DNA of 50,489 nt, taken from the IMG/VR virus record IMGVR_UViG_3300000101_000024, positions 1 through 50,489 of that record; one strand, 5' to 3'. The notes under the pieces are model-generated. The model worked only from the letters and a program-made list of their open reading frames with translations. It was not told the DNA's origin and did no database searches. Shown one piece after another: positions 8,483 through 14,980 of this stretch. Numbering within the stretch: position 1 is the first letter of the stretch; each line of letters starts with the position of its first letter. This DNA is from a virus. The translations under genes and the position numbers were made by a program.

Positions 8483-8866
8483 CTATTCGACGTATGAAGT
8501 TATAATGGCATCGTTAGGAAGGATAGATGTTACTTCATCATCATTCAACAACAACATTTTAACTCCGTTAATTACGAGCTTCTGTCCGGCATACTTGCCA
8601 TAAGTAACTCGGCTACCGACATTTGGCCAAGAGCCTTTCCAAGCCTGACCTGAGTCGCGATCTCTGTAAGCCAAATCCCCAATAGACAAAATATGACCAT
8701 GGGCTATAAGATATTGCTCGTTGTCTTGACTTATGTTTGCGAGCAGAATCCCACCTTTGGTTTTTGTTTTGGCTTCGTTAGGTTTGACTAAAACTTTCCA
8801 ACCCATTGGTTTTGGATATTCCTCTGGGCTTAATTCTTTTACTTCTTCTTCATGCTGATGAGACAT
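8483..8866 (-). CDS. GroES-like co-chaperonin
   Basis: This 127-residue protein matches the Cpn10 pattern. The N-terminal beta strand with PMGWKVLVKPNEAK (about 20-33) aligns with the 'PLHDRVIVKRKE' strand of GroES. The mobile loop follows (TKTKGGILLANISQDN, about 34-49), where GGI(V/L)L is the GroEL contact. Then come GHILSIGDLAYRD, PNVGSRVTYGKYAGQKLVI and LLLNDDEVTSIL at the end. It is somewhat longer than bacterial GroES and has an acidic, His-containing N-terminal extension. Phage co-chaperonins such as T4 gp31 replace GroES in folding the coat protein by host GroEL; its place next to scaffold and capsid genes fits that. Confidence 0.8.
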   Translation of the reverse strand: MSHQHEEEVKELSPEEYPKPMGWKVLVKPNEAKTKTKGGILLANISQDNEQYLIAHGHILSIGDLAYRDRDSGQAWKGSWPNVGSRVTYGKYAGQKLVINGVKMLLLNDDEVTSILPNDAIITSYVE

Positions 8867-8868
8867 GT

Positions 8869-9066
8869 TTATTCATCCTTTTCGTCTAGTTGCTTTAAAG
8901 TTTCGTCAATCAGCTCACAGGCTGTTTCCAGCCCTTCAGCAAAACCGACGTTTCGAGAATACGATTCAAAGTCGCTCATACGACCTTCAACCATATTATT
9001 CGCTATCGCTGTTTTCTCTTTCCTGAGATTGTTTTTGATTAGGCTCAGCAGATCTGTCACTGTCAT
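8869..9066 (-). CDS. Small helical protein, function unknown
   Basis: This 65-residue, entirely helical, acidic protein (TVTDLLSLIKNNLRKEKTA to DETLKQLDEKDE) sits directly before the co-chaperonin gene. The pattern 'LL-x2-IK-x3-R', then G-x-A-x-G-x2-TA recalls a small family found in many marine podoviruses near the scaffold gene, from memory only. Its 5' 71 bases overlap the 55-codon frame at 8996-9163 in another frame. No catalytic motif was seen. Confidence 0.6.
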   Translation of the reverse strand: MTVTDLLSLIKNNLRKEKTAIANNMVEGRMSDFESYSRNVGFAEGLETACELIDETLKQLDEKDE

Positions 9067-9163
9067 TTTCTTTTAACCCTGTTTCAGTTTGCATTGAAAT
9101 GCCTTTAACAAAAACGTTAACAACGTTTTGCTCTTCCCAAGTGATCTTTTTAGAATCACTCAT
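8996..9163 (-). CDS. Small acidic protein, overlapping gene
   Basis: This 55-codon frame begins at ATG 9163, which shares its first base with the stop of the preceding lysine-rich gene (TAATG). That suggests translational coupling. The product starts SDSKKITWEEQNVVNVFVKG and becomes polar and probably disordered after residue 25. Its last 71 bases overlap the next gene in a different frame, unusual for this compact but mostly non-overlapping operon. The N-terminal half is the likelier functional part. Supported by the coupling, but no family is recognised. Confidence 0.45.
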   Translation of the reverse strand: MSDSKKITWEEQNVVNVFVKGISMQTETGLKENDSDRSAEPNQKQSQERENSDSE

Positions 9164-9252
9164 TAACCGTATGTTCTCTTTTTAGGTCTTCTTGCAGTTC
9201 TTGCAGTTCTTGTCTCTTCCTTTTTCTTCTTCTTCTTCTTTTTCCCGTACAT
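9163..9252 (-). CDS. Tiny lysine-rich peptide
   Basis: This is a 29-residue peptide: MYG, eight consecutive lysines, then Glu/Thr/Arg-rich sequence ending KKRTYG. It is preceded by a very good ribosome-binding site (AAAGGAGACAAAAAC then ATG). Its stop overlaps the next start as TAATG. The extreme positive charge suggests binding to DNA or RNA, or neutralising charge in the capsid. It lies between scaffold-side genes and internal-protein genes. Similar tiny K-rich genes occur in marine podoviruses, to my memory. Confidence 0.65.
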   Translation of the reverse strand: MYGKKKKKKKKEETRTARTARRPKKRTYG

Positions 9253-9299
9253 GTTTTTGTCTCCTTTTGACATTAATGAAGAAAAAGAGCTTCGGTTGA

Positions 9300-10232
9300 T
9301 CATGGCATGACCATCCTAGACTCATCAATATACCGCTCAACAGCTGGCAATGCACCAGCCACTGGAGCAACTCCGTAAACAATTTTTAAAAGGTCTCCGA
9401 GAGTTCCCATCTTCTCAGGACCAGGACGATCATAATTACGTATTCCAACATCATTATAAACAGGAGTGTCTGGCGGCAGATCTTTAAGATTAATCTCTTC
9501 TGCGCTCGCATTTCTAAGCTCTGTTAAATATGGCTGATCTCCAAAACCTAAATTTTCAAGAGCTCTCGACCTGTGACGGCTTTCATGCGCAACCACTCGT
9601 AGAGACCCATCTTCATCGAGCTTAACTGTGATCATTGGGTTTTCGGCAACTCCTTGATATTGCCCTCTTGAATAATCTTTGTATGACTTGCCTCCGCTGG
9701 CATCAAAAATGTTTGTTCCTTTTGGAATTTCTTTGTTTTTAAAAAGCTCTTCGAGGTATTTTATCTTACCAAGACTTATTGATGCTTGCTCATCTATTAC
9801 ATCAGGATCCATTTTAGGATACATTTTTTTCAGAGCTTCAGGATTGTCTGAGTACAAAGGTGGATTGAGTAATCTGTGCGTTTTGGGAGTAACCATCGCC
9901 ATGTGGGCTTCTTGGTAATTTGCAGCATCACCATAGTAATCATTCTTTTTACTCTGCATTGCTAATGTTTGAATCGCATTAGGGTCAAAAAAATCAACAC
10001 TCCTTTGAACATCTTGCGCAGGTTGTTGTAAAAATGCATTAATCGGGTCACCCATCTCCTCAACAGCATAATCAAGCGAGTCTCGGTCTGGTCGGAAACT
10101 CTGACTCGGATCAAGATCTTCGCCAGCCTTTAACTTATTGGTTTCGAAATTTTTACTTTGCTTGGTCAAAAGATTATCTATAAACTCTACAACCTCTTCC
10201 CCAATAGCTTTTATTGCTTTTCCTGCGGCCAT
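9300..10232 (-). CDS. Probable internal virion protein with HESRHRSRAL motif
   Basis: This 310-residue protein has an amphipathic N-terminus (MAAGKAIKAIGEEVVEFIDN) shared in style with two other genes downstream. A Pro/Asp-rich middle follows. Near residues 205-225 a segment, VKLDEDGSLRVVAHESRHRSRALENLG, resembles the 'HEGRHRARAL' modules found in large phage-delivered proteins. A hydrophobic stretch near the C-terminus (LLKIVYGVAPVAGALPAVERY) could insert in a membrane. Position between head genes suggests packaging in the capsid and delivery to the host. Enzymatic activity is not established. Confidence 0.5.
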   Translation of the reverse strand: MAAGKAIKAIGEEVVEFIDNLLTKQSKNFETNKLKAGEDLDPSQSFRPDRDSLDYAVEEMGDPINAFLQQPAQDVQRSVDFFDPNAIQTLAMQSKKNDYYGDAANYQEAHMAMVTPKTHRLLNPPLYSDNPEALKKMYPKMDPDVIDEQASISLGKIKYLEELFKNKEIPKGTNIFDASGGKSYKDYSRGQYQGVAENPMITVKLDEDGSLRVVAHESRHRSRALENLGFGDQPYLTELRNASAEEINLKDLPPDTPVYNDVGIRNYDRPGPEKMGTLGDLLKIVYGVAPVAGALPAVERYIDESRMVMP

Positions 10233-10257
10233 CTCGCTACCTCATATTATTTTTCAA

Positions 10258-11253
10258 TCAGAATTTCATTCCAGCTGGCGGCAAGTCCTCCGTCAGCAGA
10301 TTATTTTTTTTCAAATACTCTTTTATCTCGCTTTTAGATAAATTGTACTCGTCTTTAAGCTGTGTTAACATGTCGTGAGCAACACCTCCTGTATTAACAT
10401 CATCAAGATCTATTTCGCCATCTAAATAATCTTTGACATCATCTGCATCATTTAAAAACATTTCTGCTGAATCCAACCCACCTCCTTCATTAATCATTTC
10501 CCCAACTTCTTCAATTTGCTCATCAGTGGCTTTTGCAACATCATTAGGCAAGTTTAAATCTAGCAAATCCTCTGGATCCAAATCTGAAATAAATGAGCGA
10601 TAATTTTCACTACCTACTTGAAAATTTATGTTTTTCTCAGCTATTTTGAAAGAGCTAAGATCAAAGTAATTTTTTGGAAGTTCTGCTGTTATTTTTTTCA
10701 CAACAGGAGCAATGTTTTCTACGACTTTTGGGCTAGGGCTCGTCGGAACATCTAAAAGTTTTAAAGCTCCTGCTCCTGGGAGTGAAGCAGCTCCTGCACC
10801 AATAGCAATTCTTTTAACCGCATCTCTTCTCCCGACATCTGTCGGCAGGTTTTTTGATTTATTTCCTAGGTTTTGTATGAATCTCTTAACAGGTGTTGTT
10901 AATGCTCTCGTCAATGGGTATGCCTCTAAAGCAGAGACTCCTGCAACAAGGGTTGGTATAATATAATCTGTAGCTTTTTCTGCTTGCTCATATCCTGTTT
11001 TAACCTCATCAGCAGCATAAATCAAACCTGCAGGAGTGAAGTCTGCAACACCCATCATATCAGCAAACCCATAACTGGGATTATTTGAGCCTGTTAAACC
11101 TTCTGCCATGTCTCGGGCAGTTTGTGGCGTAGAAGCAACGCCCATGCTCTCAAGATAATCAGCAATCACATCCGAGTGCTCTTGCCTCAAAGATGGTTCA
11201 AAAGTTTTAAGATCACCGTATTTCTCAAAATCGTCATTAGGTTTAACTGCCAT
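10258..11253 (-). CDS. Probable internal virion protein with internal twin-arginine-like segment
   Basis: This is a 331-residue protein. A predicted helical N-terminal part precedes a hydrophobic stretch at about 97-112 (YIIPTLVAGVSALEAYP). Then a twin-arginine-like element occurs at 141-147 (GRRDAVK), directly followed by a small-residue hydrophobic run (IAIGAGAASLPGAGALKLL). The C-terminal half is acidic (SDLDPEDLLDLNLP, then DDVKDYLDGEIDLDDVNTGG). The RR site is deep inside the chain, so an ordinary export signal is unlikely unless the protein is processed. Its stop overlaps nothing; its start abuts the stop of the 159-residue gene. Function unknown. Confidence 0.5.
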   Translation of the reverse strand: MAVKPNDDFEKYGDLKTFEPSLRQEHSDVIADYLESMGVASTPQTARDMAEGLTGSNNPSYGFADMMGVADFTPAGLIYAADEVKTGYEQAEKATDYIIPTLVAGVSALEAYPLTRALTTPVKRFIQNLGNKSKNLPTDVGRRDAVKRIAIGAGAASLPGAGALKLLDVPTSPSPKVVENIAPVVKKITAELPKNYFDLSSFKIAEKNINFQVGSENYRSFISDLDPEDLLDLNLPNDVAKATDEQIEEVGEMINEGGGLDSAEMFLNDADDVKDYLDGEIDLDDVNTGGVAHDMLTQLKDEYNLSKSEIKEYLKKNNLLTEDLPPAGMKF

Positions 11254-11732
11254 CAGAACTCTTTCTTTATCCTAGCCATAATGTTGTAATCATCAGTTTG
11301 TGGTTGGTAAGACCCACTTATGTTAACTCCACTCGGTAAATTAACAAAAGCATCATAACTGTTAACCATCCCACTCGGTCCATAAGTCACAGAAGCTGGC
11401 TCACCGAACTCTTGCAACCTAGGAGAGAAATTTTCTTTGCCTCGGTAGTAACTTCCGGAAACTCCTCCTCCGAAAGATGTTCCACTCGGTAGGTTCACTG
11501 AACCACCCAATCGGCCACCGCCTTGTGTTTGCCTCTGGACAACGTCTCGGGACTCTGCTCCGCCAACTCCCACATTTGCGTCTATGCTTGGTGTAAAGTC
11601 CAAAGCACCAAAGCTGTAACTTGTTGGTTCGTATTGCTGGTCTTCGTTTTGCAATTTAATGCCGAGTTGATCCTCGATTGCTTCTGCTTTCATCCCTAAA
11701 GAGAAAAGGAAATTGACAAGATTATTATTCAC
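11253..11732 (-). CDS. Glycine-rich beta protein of the head module
   Basis: This 159-residue protein has a helical start (NNNLVNFLFSLGMKAEAIEDQ) followed by a Gly/Ser-rich body with two related beta hairpins: GGSVNLPSGTSFGGGVSGSY and DAFVNLPSGVNISGSY. It ends in alternating hydrophobic residues with a terminal Phe (YNIMARIKKEF). Two-residue alternation and a C-terminal aromatic residue are features of outer-membrane beta strands, but there is no signal peptide. It overlaps the next gene by 4 bases. A membrane-conduit or virion role is a guess. Confidence 0.5.
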   Translation of the reverse strand: MNNNLVNFLFSLGMKAEAIEDQLGIKLQNEDQQYEPTSYSFGALDFTPSIDANVGVGGAESRDVVQRQTQGGGRLGGSVNLPSGTSFGGGVSGSYYRGKENFSPRLQEFGEPASVTYGPSGMVNSYDAFVNLPSGVNISGSYQPQTDDYNIMARIKKEF

Positions 11733-11920
11733 ACCTGACCTCCGGAAAGTTGTTCTGCTAAAATCTCCAAAGTTTCTTTAAATCCTTTGTCGAGTTCTTT
11801 TGCTGCCATGGCGAATTTTTTAGGACTCAAGTCCTCGGTTTTTAATCCTCTGCGCTCCAAGAAACTCTTTGCTGCGCGGATCTCTGCGTTTGCTACTTTT
11901 TTAATTGATGCTTTTGCCAT
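11729..11920 (-). CDS. Small basic helical protein
   Basis: This 63-residue protein (AKASIKKVANAEIRAAKSFL to LEILAEQLSGGQV) is helical and basic at the N-terminus, with no cysteines or membrane segment. It overlaps the Gly-rich gene by 4 bases, indicating coupled translation. The LSPKKFAMAAKELDKGF segment is well-behaved coding sequence. Function unknown; probably virion-associated because all neighbours are. Confidence 0.55.
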   Translation of the reverse strand: MAKASIKKVANAEIRAAKSFLERRGLKTEDLSPKKFAMAAKELDKGFKETLEILAEQLSGGQV

Positions 11921-11946
11921 TATAACTTGCCTAATGATAAGATTAA

Positions 11947-12573
11947 TTAATCAACCAATTGTCGTGTTAATTTGTCTAATTCTGGGTCTTCTATTAATTC
12001 TGGTTGAATTTTCAATATTTTATTTTTTAAAAGCGGAGCTTTTATTTCATCTTTCACATAGTTCGAAAGGTCATATTCATTTGTGAAAACGTCTTGTTGG
12101 AATCGAGAGCCTTGATTGTCCAAGTAGTTTTGCAGACCATTAGCGATGACAGATCCATCATCCCCAGCTTCATAAAATTCATCTAAAAATTCGTCTAAAT
12201 TTTTATATCCTGAAATATTATCAACTAAACCAGACTCTCTGATAAAATTAACATAATCAACATCATCACTAAACATTTCTCTAGTCATTTGACCGAGGGG
12301 AATAGTATCATCATTTTTGTTTGCCGTTGATGTGTCAAATTTATTGTTTATATCAGAAATAATTTCATCAAATTTACCTTCTGCGAACAGCTTCCTTAAA
12401 CTTTTTGTCGCCAAAGCTGCTGCTCCCAAAGAGACAAGTCCTCCAGCTGGAGCTGCTGTTCCTCTTTTAAGGAAATCTCTTCTCGAGACATCTACTTCAT
12501 TGTCTGAAGGAAGTGCTCCTAGCTTCTTTTTTATAAATTTTGCTGCTCCTGATATTAATTTGCCAGCCGCCAT
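11947..12573 (-). CDS. Probable internal virion protein with twin-arginine motif
   Basis: This 208-residue protein begins MAAGKLISGAAKFIKKKLGA. At residues 30-36 it has SRRDFLK, a perfect match to the twin-arginine consensus (S/T-R-R-x-F-L-K). A 19-residue small hydrophobic run follows (TAAPAGGLVSLGAAALATK). The rest is acidic and helical (SDVDYVN-type stretches). Tat signals normally lie at the N-terminus with a short basic n-region; here 29 residues precede the RR pair, within the range of long n-regions. It may be a phage protein delivered to the host and moved to or across the membrane, or the motif may serve another binding. Inference only. Confidence 0.55.
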   Translation of the reverse strand: MAAGKLISGAAKFIKKKLGALPSDNEVDVSRRDFLKRGTAAPAGGLVSLGAAALATKSLRKLFAEGKFDEIISDINNKFDTSTANKNDDTIPLGQMTREMFSDDVDYVNFIRESGLVDNISGYKNLDEFLDEFYEAGDDGSVIANGLQNYLDNQGSRFQQDVFTNEYDLSNYVKDEIKAPLLKNKILKIQPELIEDPELDKLTRQLVD

Positions 12574-12579
12574 ATTATA

Positions 12580-12837
12580 TCACCACGCTTTGCACGACCA
12601 ATACCGTGCTTTTGTTTTAGGTCCAGGAGTTTCGCAATTGTGACGTGAGCGGAAATTGCTTCTGCGTCCTGGCTGATTCTTTTTGATCCTCATGTTAGGA
12701 TCCCCAAATGTGACTCGTTTAACCCGATCACCATCCTTAACGTAAACAACAGACTTCTTTTTGCCGTAAGATGTTTCACCTTTGGCTATTCTGCGTGGCT
12801 TGTTAAGAGTTACTTTGCGTCCTTTGTACTCAGCCAT
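12580..12837 (-). CDS. Small basic Cys-containing protein of the pre-portal cluster
   Basis: This 85-residue protein has pI clearly basic. The N-terminal part forms a small beta domain (YKGRKVTLNKPRRIAKGE, then KKSVVYVKDGDRVKRVTFGD). The C-terminal part (RSRHNCETPGPKTKARYWSC) carries two Cys and an aromatic end. The C-terminal 'ARHNC-x10-YWSC' pattern is one I recall from many marine phages without assigned function; the two Cys plus His could bind zinc. It abuts the 225-residue gene. Head-packaged or DNA-binding role possible. Confidence 0.6.
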   Translation of the reverse strand: MAEYKGRKVTLNKPRRIAKGETSYGKKKSVVYVKDGDRVKRVTFGDPNMRIKKNQPGRRSNFRSRHNCETPGPKTKARYWSCKAW

Positions 12838-13514
12838 TATTTTTTAATATCATCATACAATTTTTTAAAATTTATTAGGTCCATTGTGCTGTTGGTGTGT
12901 TTTGTTTTGTAATCCCAAAATGATTTTTCCAACCCTTTTTTAGTTTCAGATATGAATTTTACAACCCTATCAGTGTCATGGTCTTTCCCAAAATCTAAAT
13001 TGTCAAGATTGGCATAAACATTTGTTTTAGGTCCATATCCTGAGTCTTCAAGAAGTTTGGCCATGTTTTTGCTGCTGATGTTAAATTTATTTTTGAGATT
13101 TTCTAGACTTTCATATATAGATGGAAAAAATTCTCCATAATTTTGGTGTTTCCCATCTGAGAAATAATGAAGGAATGCTTCTCCCATTGCTTGATCTTTT
13201 GTATCAGTCTCTGGGAGTATGTCTGTGACATCTATGCGGTTTTCGTCGTAAAAATCAGGATCCATTCTGTATTGATGTTCTTGACTCACAATATCAAGCT
13301 GATCATCAATTAATTTGAAATCAGGATCATCAAGCAGATGACCGAAATAATAATCCCCACCTTGACCAGACATTGCTTGTTTATTTGCGTCCTGAACCAT
13401 CAGTCTTCTTGACAGCATCGGGGCATCGGAAAGCCTCGCGGCAGTGTCAACCTTTGGGACTACATTATCAACAAGTTTGCTGAGGACACCTTTTACTATT
13501 TTAGCTCCTGCCAT
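12837..13514 (-). CDS. Probable internal virion protein, MA-x-x-K N-terminus
   Basis: This 225-residue acidic protein opens with MAGAKIVKGVLSKLVDNVVP, an amphipathic helix similar to those of the 310- and 208-residue proteins. The rest (EFFPSIYESLENLKNKFNIS and other charged helices) shows no motif. Its stop overlaps the start of the small basic gene by one base, and its own start overlaps the stop of the 57-residue gene as TAATG. Shared N-terminus suggests a common virion-targeting tag. Function unknown. Confidence 0.55.
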   Translation of the reverse strand: MAGAKIVKGVLSKLVDNVVPKVDTAARLSDAPMLSRRLMVQDANKQAMSGQGGDYYFGHLLDDPDFKLIDDQLDIVSQEHQYRMDPDFYDENRIDVTDILPETDTKDQAMGEAFLHYFSDGKHQNYGEFFPSIYESLENLKNKFNISSKNMAKLLEDSGYGPKTNVYANLDNLDFGKDHDTDRVVKFISETKKGLEKSFWDYKTKHTNSTMDLINFKKLYDDIKK

Positions 13515-13687
13515 TAAGATTTCCTCGCTTTCGCTTTTGCACGCTCTGATAAATCTTTTTTGTGAACAAGATATTTACTAGATGATGTATGAGTTTTACC
13601 AGACATAATTCTACCTTTCGCATCTTTGTGAGTTGCACCTTCGTGTTCAGTTCCGTCTCGGAAAAAATGTTTTACACTTTTAGCCAC
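13514..13687 (-). CDS. Small basic protein, GTG start
   Basis: This 57-residue protein starts at GTG 13687 with a good ribosome-binding site (AGGAGAAACGAAAC then GTG). It overlaps the preceding gene's end by 8 bases and the next gene as TAATG. The sequence is rich in His, Lys and Ser (KHFFRDGTEHEGATHKDAKG, ending AKAKARKS), resembling a compact beta hairpin plus a basic tail. It is too short and has an alternative start, so it is easily missed. Function unknown. Confidence 0.65.
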   Translation of the reverse strand: MAKSVKHFFRDGTEHEGATHKDAKGRIMSGKTHTSSSKYLVHKKDLSERAKAKARKS

Positions 13688-13991
13688 GTTTCGTTTCTCC
13701 TGATTTTTTCTTTTTACCTTTTAAAATATCCGCATCTGCTTTGCGAGCACCACCTTTGCCAGTTGCAAAAGATCTGACCCGACCAATCGCCCATGATGTT
13801 GGTGTTTGTCCTGGCTTTGAGCCGGAGGAATAAAAAGCACCCATGCCGCGCTTTGCGACTTTCCGGAGTTTGTCTTTGGAGATGCCTGAAGATTTGCTGT
13901 ATTTATCAATCGCAGTATTTAAAGAACTACCACCTTTAGGCGAGTCTTTTTTTGCGGGTTTCGCTGGCTTTTTTGTACTTTTTTGTGACAT
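13680..13991 (-). CDS. Small basic protein of the pre-portal cluster
   Basis: This 103-residue, very basic protein has a Lys/Pro-rich disordered N-terminus (STKKPAKPAKKDSPKGG). A conserved-looking core follows (DKLRKVAKRGMGAFYSSGSK, then TPTSWAIGRVRSFATGKGGA, ending in a Lys-rich tail). The 'W-A-x-G-R-V-x-S-F' core with following 'ARKADADI' occurs in a family of phage and other proteins of unknown function, to my memory. Histone-like charge suggests nucleic-acid contact in the capsid. Its start overlaps the previous gene by 56 bases. Confidence 0.6.
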   Translation of the reverse strand: MSQKSTKKPAKPAKKDSPKGGSSLNTAIDKYSKSSGISKDKLRKVAKRGMGAFYSSGSKPGQTPTSWAIGRVRSFATGKGGARKADADILKGKKKKSGETKRG

Positions 13992-14172
13992 TTTTAGACC
14001 TTTTCTTAGCTATCCTGTCCATATCCGCTTTGGTAAGTTTACCCTCTTTGTACTTCTTTGCGGTACTTTTTATTTCAGCCTCTTGTGCTTTTGGATTTTT
14101 TGCCCCTCGCACATAGCTTTTGTTTACCCCACCTTTGGTTTTTGGTTGTTTTGCAAATTTACGCTTTTGCAT
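13936..14172 (-). CDS. Small basic protein of the pre-portal cluster
   Basis: This 78-residue Lys/Arg-rich protein (QKRKFAKQPKTKGGVNKSYV to SETRKKRLA) contains SYVRGAKNPKAQEAEIKSTA, a helix-forming core seen in several small phage proteins of unknown function, from memory. It overlaps the genes on both sides (14 and 56 bases), so translation is probably coupled. Composition suggests binding nucleic acid. Confidence 0.6.
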   Translation of the reverse strand: MQKRKFAKQPKTKGGVNKSYVRGAKNPKAQEAEIKSTAKKYKEGKLTKADMDRIAKKRSKNVTKKYKKASETRKKRLA

Positions 14173-14308
14173 TCTTTTTCACCTTTTTGTTTCCTGTGTA
14201 CCCAGAAGCATAAGCTGCACGTGCTTGTCGCTCCGCAAGGGCACGAGTTTTGTATACTTTCCCTCTTTCTCCCCACTGGTAACCACCTTTTACTTTACGA
14301 ACTGGCAT
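14159..14308 (-). CDS. Small conserved-looking basic protein
   Basis: This 49-residue protein starts at ATG 14308 (PVRKVKGGYQWGERGKVYKT) and ends in KKVKKNAKA. The 'VKGGYxWG-x2-GK-x-Y-x-x-RAxAExQxRA' pattern is one I recognise as a common small phage protein with no known function. It overlaps the next gene by 14 bases. Found by hand because it is short. Reading frame and composition are convincing. Confidence 0.7.
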   Translation of the reverse strand: MPVRKVKGGYQWGERGKVYKTRALAERQARAAYASGYTGNKKVKKNAKA

Positions 14309-14316
14309 TGATGATT

Positions 14317-14592
14317 TTAATACTCCATCTCTGGACCGCCATGCCCTAAAACTTCATCCATGATCGAGCTCATGTCGCCACCTTTGACTTTTATGACTTT
14401 GACTTTGACTCCATCTTCTTCCATATCATCTTCTGACTCTTCTCCAATCCCATACTCCATCTGCTGGCAAATTAAAAGAAAATTCACCAACTGGTCATCA
14501 GTCATGTCCAATCCTGCGCTGTCGTGAGCAAAGCCCATCTTTTCCATGAACAGCTCTGCGTTTTGCTCCATGTTGTCTACATTAATTTCCAT
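14317..14592 (-). CDS. Small acidic protein, function unknown
   Basis: This 91-residue acidic protein (Asp/Glu-rich around residues 50-62, SEDDMEEDGVKV) contrasts with its basic neighbours. It begins EINVDNMEQNAELFMEKMGF and contains VNFLLICQQMEYGIGEE. It could be a chaperone or binding partner for the basic proteins downstream, which is speculation from charge. It is separated by one base from the 128-residue gene upstream. Confidence 0.55.
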   Translation of the reverse strand: MEINVDNMEQNAELFMEKMGFAHDSAGLDMTDDQLVNFLLICQQMEYGIGEESEDDMEEDGVKVKVIKVKGGDMSSIMDEVLGHGGPEMEY

Positions 14593-14593
14593 T

Positions 14594-14980
14594 TTATCTT
14601 CCTCTCGATTTCATCATAGCATCCAGCTCTGGGTTTGAAATTTGACCTTGTGCTGGCGGCATTGGTTGGTTGATTTGTCTTGATCTCATCATAGCTTCTA
14701 GTTCTGGGTTTGAAATTTGTCCTTGTCCTCGGAGATTGGCCATGTAATTTTGCATCGCATCTTGAGAACCAGAATCTTTCAGCCCTGATTTTATCTCTTC
14801 AACTTTGCGCATTAAATACTCCATCATGCTTTGCTCATCAGTACCCATCGGTGCGGACTGTGCCATCATCCCTAATTCCTGAGAACCAATTCCTCCCAGT
14901 GCTCCGCTGAACTCTGAAGGATTGACAGGTTGCTGGAGCGCAGTAACTCGCGCCATCATCTCATCAATTGTTTCTGCCAT
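14594..14980 (-). CDS. Repeat-containing protein upstream of the pre-portal cluster
   Basis: This 128-residue, Met/Gln-rich protein contains two near-identical segments of the form GQISNPELEAMMRSR (75-bp repeat, 14611-14650 and 14686-14725). A helical middle (EQSMMEYLMRKVEEIKSGLK) precedes them. Such duplicated 'NPELxAMMxSR' elements look like short binding peptides. It overlaps the portal gene end by 17 bases. Function unknown; probably a head or assembly protein. Confidence 0.5.
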   Translation of the reverse strand: MAETIDEMMARVTALQQPVNPSEFSGALGGIGSQELGMMAQSAPMGTDEQSMMEYLMRKVEEIKSGLKDSGSQDAMQNYMANLRGQGQISNPELEAMMRSRQINQPMPPAQGQISNPELDAMMKSRGR

